Origin: Xenorhabdus beddingii
GTDB taxonomy: Bacteria; Pseudomonadota; Gammaproteobacteria; Enterobacterales; Enterobacteriaceae
NCBI RefSeq assembly: GCF_002127545.1
Contig: NZ_MUBK01000016.1
Span: forward strand, 37,387 to 101,386
Length of the DNA: 64,000 nucleotides
Reading direction: 5' to 3'
Positions within the stretch are counted from its first letter, which is position 1; every line of letters begins with the position of its first letter. The notes below the pieces were generated by a model. It was given only the letters and a program-made list of their open reading frames with translations. It did not search any database and was not told the DNA's origin. Positions 59,787 through 64,000 of this stretch are shown here, piece by piece. The translations under genes and the position numbers were made by a program.

Positions 59787-60584
59787 ATGAGAATTAATTC
59801 ACTGACTATTGCAGGAACAGACCCTAGCGGTGGTGCCGGCATTCAAGCTGATTTGAAAACTTTTTCCGCCCTGGGTGCTTACGGCACCTCGGTGATTACT
59901 GCGCTGGTTGCCCAAAATACAACGGGCGTACAATCGGTCTATGATATCGATCCCCTCTTCGTCGCTTCCCAACTGGAATCTGTGCTTTCAGATGTCAGAA
60001 TAGACAGTGCTAAAATTGGCATGTTATCGAATGCGGCTAATATCACGGTGGTTGCAGAGTCATTGCACCGTTATTCTATCCCTCATGTCGTATTGGATAC
60101 TGTCATGTTGGCAAAAAGTGGTGATCCTTTACTATTGCCGGAATCGGTTACGGCAATGGTAGAGCAGCTCCTGCCGATGGTCTCTTTAATCACGCCAAAC
60201 TTACCTGAAGCCGCCGCTATACTGAAATGTGATCTTGCCAGAACAGAAGATCAAATGTTGCAGCAGGGACGGGCATTACTGTCAATGGGATGTCAGGCGG
60301 TTTTATTGAAAGGCGGTCATTTGATCAATGAGGAAAGCCCTGATTGGCTTCTCACGCCCGATGGTGAGTGGCGTTTTACTGCACCCAGAGTGAAGACACG
60401 AAATACTCATGGTACAGGTTGTACTTTATCCGCCGCACTTGCCGCATTGCGTCCACGTTATCCTGATTGGCAAAGTACGCTGCCGGTTGCAAAAATGTAT
60501 TTACAAAATGCGCTGGCACAGGCTGATACCCTTGAAGTGGGGCGGGGAAACGGGCCAGTGCACCATTTTCATCAATGGTGGTGA
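59787..60584 (+). CDS. thiD: Hydroxymethylpyrimidine (phosphate) kinase
   Basis: 265 residues from ATG 59787 (MRINSLTIAGTDPSGG), after AATAGGAG; the upstream ATG at 59730 lies in the riboswitch. Ribokinase-like fold: substrate site GTDPSGGAGIQADLKTF, and the catalytic region NTHGTGCTLSAALAAL. It makes HMP-P and HMP-PP for thiamine synthesis. It stands alone without other thi genes. Confidence 0.95.
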   Translation: MRINSLTIAGTDPSGGAGIQADLKTFSALGAYGTSVITALVAQNTTGVQSVYDIDPLFVASQLESVLSDVRIDSAKIGMLSNAANITVVAESLHRYSIPHVVLDTVMLAKSGDPLLLPESVTAMVEQLLPMVSLITPNLPEAAAILKCDLARTEDQMLQQGRALLSMGCQAVLLKGGHLINEESPDWLLTPDGEWRFTAPRVKTRNTHGTGCTLSAALAALRPRYPDWQSTLPVAKMYLQNALAQADTLEVGRGNGPVHHFHQWW

Positions 60585-60696
60585 ATGAGGATGATAGCCG
60601 TTAATTGAATGAAGCGTCTTGATTGAATAATGGGGATATTTGTATCCCCATTTTAAAATATGCTCAGTGGAAAAAGGGTCGCGGGAAAAAGCGGGA

Positions 60697-61746
60697 TTAC
60701 GCGATAGTCACTTTCTGGTCGAGATAAACATCCTGAACGGAATGGATTAACGCAACGCCTTCTTTCATTGATTTCTTGAACGCCTTGCGACCCAGAATCA
60801 ATCCCATCCCTCCGGCACGTTTATTGATAACCGCCGTGCGGACAGAATCACTCAAGTCGTTATCGCCGGAAGCTCCACCAGAATTGATTAATCCAGCGCG
60901 TCCCATATAACAGTTGGCAAGTTGATAGCGAACGAGATCAATCGGATGTTCAGTGGTCAAACTGCTATAGACACGTTTATCAGTATGCCCAAATCCAATA
61001 GCCGTATAGCCGCCATTGGTTTCAGCCATTTTTTGCTTAATGATATCGGCTCCGATGGTTGCGGCCAGATGATTTGCCTGACCCGTTAAATCGGCACTGG
61101 TATGGTAATCCACGCCATCTTTCTTGAACGCCGGGTTACGCAGATAGGCCCATAATACCGTCACCATACCCAGTTCATGTGCCCGTTCAAAAGCAGCAGA
61201 AATTTCTTCTATTTGGCGGCGTGATTCAGGAGAACCATAATAAATGGTCGCACCGACCGCGACAGCTCCCATATTAAATGCCTGTTCAACGCTGGCATAC
61301 AAGGTTTGGTCATATTCGGCGGGATAGGTCAACGTCTCATTATGATTGAGCTTGACCAGAAACGGAATTTTATGGGCATAACGACGAGAAACTGACGCGA
61401 GAACACCATAAGTTGAAGCGACACAGTTACAACCTGCTTCGATCGCCAATTCAACGATATTTTTGGGATCAAAATAGAGCGGGTTAGCGGCAAAAGATGC
61501 ACTGGCAGAATGCTCGACACCCTGATCCACGGGCAAAATTGAGAGATAACCCGTGCCAGCCAGACGGCCATGATTCATTAAGGTCTGCATGGAGCGCAGG
61601 ACAGTATTGGGGCGATTATTTTCGATCATTACTCTATCAACAAAATCGGTACCTGGAAGATAGAGATTCTCATGTGGGATGGTACTGCATTGGTGTTGCA
61701 ATAAACTTTCAGCGTCTTTTCCTAACAATTTAGCGATATCAGTCAT
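60697..61746 (-). CDS. fbaB: Fructose-bisphosphate aldolase class I
   Basis: 349 residues from ATG 61746 ([18 protein letters not shown]), with GGAG upstream. DhnA-type TIM barrel; the Schiff-base Lys lies in [12 protein letters not shown]. It cleaves fructose 1,6-bisphosphate; in E. coli the enzyme serves mainly gluconeogenic growth. It is convergent with thiD. The 3' gap to thiD (about 110 bp) has no clear terminator. Confidence 0.94.
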   Translation of the reverse strand: MTDIAKLLGKDAESLLQHQCSTIPHENLYLPGTDFVDRVMIENNRPNTVLRSMQTLMNHGRLAGTGYLSILPVDQGVEHSASASFAANPLYFDPKNIVELAIEAGCNCVASTYGVLASVSRRYAHKIPFLVKLNHNETLTYPAEYDQTLYASVEQAFNMGAVAVGATIYYGSPESRRQIEEISAAFERAHELGMVTVLWAYLRNPAFKKDGVDYHTSADLTGQANHLAATIGADIIKQKMAETNGGYTAIGFGHTDKRVYSSLTTEHPIDLVRYQLANCYMGRAGLINSGGASGDNDLSDSVRTAVINKRAGGMGLILGRKAFKKSMKEGVALIHSVQDVYLDQKVTIA

Positions 61747-62170
61747 GATGAACTCCAATTTGCAAAAGGCGCTATTGATTGTTGTTGATATTCACCTTGA
61801 TCACAAGGCAAGTAGGGAGAGAAGCCGCAGTGGATCGCTTCAGTGGATGCCAGAGGTGTTAAAATTTAACCATTTTGTAGGGTGGGAAAGTAAAATAATA
61901 TTTATCTGGTAAGAGGATAAATAAATACCACGCCATTCTATCATTGAATAATTCGTGCGATGTTTCTTTAAAATTTCCTTCATTAAACTGAATGAATAAC
62001 AATAATATTTATTTCCATATGGTTTCTCTGTTTATAATAAATATTGTTACCAATATTCGGTTAATACTTATCCAATAATGCCTTGATAAACATTAAATTA
62101 ATTTATATTTTTGAAATGTGGGTTTTATTGCAACCTATTGAATTTATTGTTATTTATTTATTCTTGCACA
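61747..62170. other. fbaB upstream region
   Basis: About 420 bp, AT-rich, between the divergent fbaB start and the 3' end of the CyaR RNA. It must hold the fbaB promoter. The small frame near 61680-61912 is a shadow and has no support. Confidence 0.4.
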
Positions 62171-62260
62171 AAAGAAAAGGCCAGCCCAAGGGAGATTGAG
62201 CTAGCCAAGGAGGTGGTTCCTAGTCTTAAAGTAAAACTTTTTTAGTTCTTCATTTTTCAG
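62171..62260 (-). ncRNA. cyaR: Small RNA CyaR (RyeE)
   Basis: The minus strand has the CyaR core: AGGAACCACCTCCTTGGC, then a terminator stem (GGCTAGCTCA with TGGGCTGGCC) around ATCTCCCT and a CCTTTTCTTTT tail. The RNA begins CTGAAAAATG, as in E. coli (GCTGAAAAAC), six bases after a TATTAT -10 (62266-62271). It is about 90 nt; E. coli CyaR is 87. A CRP-like site TGTGA-N6-TCTAA (62293-62308) is centred about 40 bases upstream. CyaR acts with Hfq and uses the CCUCC loop to repress targets such as ompX and nadE. It lies downstream of trhP (yegQ) as in E. coli. Confidence 0.9.
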
Positions 62261-62344
62261 GGTCGATAATACGAGAAATAAAATAGTATTGATGTGATCT
62301 GTTTCTAAAAAAACAGAACAATTTCTTGAATGCCTTATTTAGAA

Positions 62345-63739
62345 TTATTTCACTTGCAATCCCTGTGAATGTGGTGTTCTCGTATTACCTTCCTTTAAAT
62401 GCCGGACAAGTAAGGCATAATTCAGATCCAATTCTTCAGGAATAGGGAGATAAACAATATGCCCATCACCGGGTGCGACTTCCACGGCCTGGCCTTTTTT
62501 ATTTGTCATGGATGCTAACGTAAAGTTAATATTACCTGATGGTGTCATCAGTTCCAGATGATCCCCGACAAGAAACTTATTCTTCACGGCAACCTCAGCC
62601 AGCCCATTGATGCGGTTGCCGGTCAGTTCCCCTACGAATTGTTGAGTGTCTGATACCGAATAGCCATATTCATAAGTCTGGTAGGCATCATGGGTATGAC
62701 GGCGCAGGAAACCTTCGGTATAACCACGGTGTGCCAAGCCTTCCAAAGTCGTCATTAACGTTGGGTCGAAAGGTTTTCCGGCAACGGCATCATCAATGGC
62801 CCGACGATATACCTGAGCTGTGCGGGCGCAATAATAGAAAGATTTTGTACGGCCTTCGATTTTCAGTGAATGAACCCCCATGCCGGTTAATTTTTCAACA
62901 TGCTCAATCGCCCGTAAATCTTTAGAGTTCATGATATAAGTGCCATGTTCATCTTCAAATGCAGACATGTATTCGCCTGGGCGTTTGGCCTCTTCAATCA
63001 TGAATACCTTATCCGTAGGTGTACCTTGTCCCAAGGTGGGTTCGGCGTTTTTGACAGGAATAACGTTTTTGACAGCAATAGGGTCATGCATATGGACGAT
63101 ATTACCGACAGTATCTTCCTTACCTTCCTGTACATTGTATTCCCAACGGCAGGCATTAGTGCAGGTTCCCTGATTCGGATCGCGTTTATTGATATATCCC
63201 GATAACAGGCAGCGACCAGAATAAGCCATACAGAGAGCGCCATGAACAAAAACTTCGAGTTCCATTTCAGGGACTTGCTGGCGGATTTCCGCAATTTCTT
63301 CCAGTGAGAGTTCACGGGAGAGAATGACACGTGTTAATCCCATTTGCTGCCAGAACTTGACTGTAGCCCAGTTAACCGCGTTGGCCTGAACGGAAAGGTG
63401 AATCTCGATTGCAGGAAACGCCTCGCGCACCATCATAATTAAACCCGGATCGGACATAATCAGCGCATCAGGTCCCATTTCCACAACCGGTTTCAAATCA
63501 CGGATAAATGTTTTCAGCTTTGCATTATGTGGTGCGATATTGACAACCACGTAAAATCGTTTCCCTAATTCATGCGCTTCTTTAATGCCTTGAGCCAGTG
63601 TCTCGTGGTTAAATTCATTGTTGCGGACACGCAGGCTATAGCGGGGCTGCCCAGCATAGATAGCATCTGCGCCATAGGCAAATGCGTAGCGCATGTTTTT
63701 CAAGGAACCGGCAGGAGAAAGTAATTCTGGAGTAAACAT
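62345..63739 (-). CDS. trhP: tRNA 5-hydroxyuridine modification protein TrhP (YegQ)
   Basis: 464 residues from ATG 63739 (MFTPELLSPAGSLKNMRYAF). Peptidase U32 family: GPDALIMSDPGLI, HLSVQANAVNWATVKFW and the cysteine cluster CMAYSGRCLLSGY, GTCTNACRWEY, which may hold an iron-sulfur centre. TrhP makes 5-hydroxyuridine at position 34 of tRNA using prephenate. Around residue 235 a seven-residue stretch is duplicated (VKNVIPVKNAEPT against E. coli VQNVEPT). The CyaR RNA lies downstream on the same strand. Confidence 0.95.
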   Translation of the reverse strand: MFTPELLSPAGSLKNMRYAFAYGADAIYAGQPRYSLRVRNNEFNHETLAQGIKEAHELGKRFYVVVNIAPHNAKLKTFIRDLKPVVEMGPDALIMSDPGLIMMVREAFPAIEIHLSVQANAVNWATVKFWQQMGLTRVILSRELSLEEIAEIRQQVPEMELEVFVHGALCMAYSGRCLLSGYINKRDPNQGTCTNACRWEYNVQEGKEDTVGNIVHMHDPIAVKNVIPVKNAEPTLGQGTPTDKVFMIEEAKRPGEYMSAFEDEHGTYIMNSKDLRAIEHVEKLTGMGVHSLKIEGRTKSFYYCARTAQVYRRAIDDAVAGKPFDPTLMTTLEGLAHRGYTEGFLRRHTHDAYQTYEYGYSVSDTQQFVGELTGNRINGLAEVAVKNKFLVGDHLELMTPSGNINFTLASMTNKKGQAVEVAPGDGHIVYLPIPEELDLNYALLVRHLKEGNTRTPHSQGLQVK

Positions 63740-63905
63740 ATTGTTGGCATTCTCGGTCTGAGTTGAGTCAGCCCTTACCCTCATATATATCATTACCAAG
63801 GGTAGGGTTAAAGGGAAAGGAATTTTAGCGCTTATGCCATCATTAGCACAAATATATTATTGCCCCGGAGGGGTATGCAGGGCGCGAGCATGCTTTGGTT
63901 AATAT

Positions 63906-64000
63906 CTATCCAAAGAACACTTGTGCACGATAATCATCACTCCAGCCTGCTTTTTTAAGTTTATTTCTTTGGCTGGGAGCACCACAGTCACATTGTTTGA
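63906..64000 (-). CDS. C-terminal end of an unidentified protein
   Basis: A minus-strand frame enters from beyond the right edge and ends at TAG 63908-63906. The visible residues are KQCDCGAPSQRNKLKKAGWS followed by DDYRAQVFFG. The CDCG motif suggests a metal or zinc site, and the other two frames look less natural. The family is not recognised. Only 30 codons are visible. Confidence 0.4.
   Translation of the reverse strand, partial: KQCDCGAPSQRNKLKKAGWSDDYRAQVFFG

Overview
The window looks like chromosomal DNA of a gamma-proteobacterium of the Morganellaceae, most probably Xenorhabdus or a close relative such as Photorhabdus. This is an inference from protein similarity to Escherichia coli K-12, conserved gene order, AT-rich intergenic DNA, ERIC repeats, and accessory genes that suit an insect- or nematode-associated life (an i-type lysozyme inhibitor, a GH20 hexosaminidase, an UmoD-like protein). 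No database search was run.

Layout. 1-2.9 kb is accessory: a partial gene, a GNAT-like remnant, tmaR and an AbiEi/AbiEii toxin-antitoxin pair. 3.0-24.8 kb is a conserved backbone: rne (minus), rluC, maf2, yceD-rpmF-plsX-fabH-fabD-fabG-acpP-fabF-pabC-mltG-tmk-holB-tatD, then hinT-lpoB-thiK-nagZ-ndh. 25-34 kb holds a ycfJ/umoD-like gene without its glycine zipper, mfd, lolCDE and cobB. 34-46 kb holds pepT, an inserted GC-richer GH20 hexosaminidase gene, and the minus-strand series rluE, nudJ, mnmA, hflD, purB, phoP, phoQ, roxA. 46-53 kb starts with icd and continues with accessory genes: a small lipoprotein, a DUF2007 protein, an rtcB-prfH ribosome rescue and repair pair with a structured leader, a PliI-type lysozyme inhibitor and a phage integrase stub. 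53-64 kb holds an AGCS symporter, amiD, a SoxS-like regulator, a short mgrB homologue, aroP, a cspE/cspC-type gene, riboswitch-controlled thiD, fbaB, the sRNA CyaR, trhP (yegQ) and the end of an unidentified gene.

How the parts fit. The yceD-fabF block makes the acyl carrier protein and fatty-acid enzymes beside ribosomal protein L32. LpoB, MltG, NagZ and AmiD act on peptidoglycan synthesis and turnover. LolCDE exports lipoproteins, of which LpoB, AmiD and the 114-residue protein are candidates. PhoP, PhoQ and a 46-residue MgrB-like peptide form a Mg2+/antimicrobial-peptide sensing circuit with its feedback inhibitor about 16 kb away. RtcB and PrfH are a known pair that rescues and repairs ribosomes cut in the decoding centre; here they follow a leader with a 14-codon ORF that overlaps a strong hairpin.

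Repeats. Two ERIC elements (127 bp and about 137 bp) and five short ERIC-derived elements of 59-73 bp lie between genes. All five short copies follow plus-strand genes in the same orientation and can fold as hairpins. One ends at the Shine-Dalgarno of cobB.
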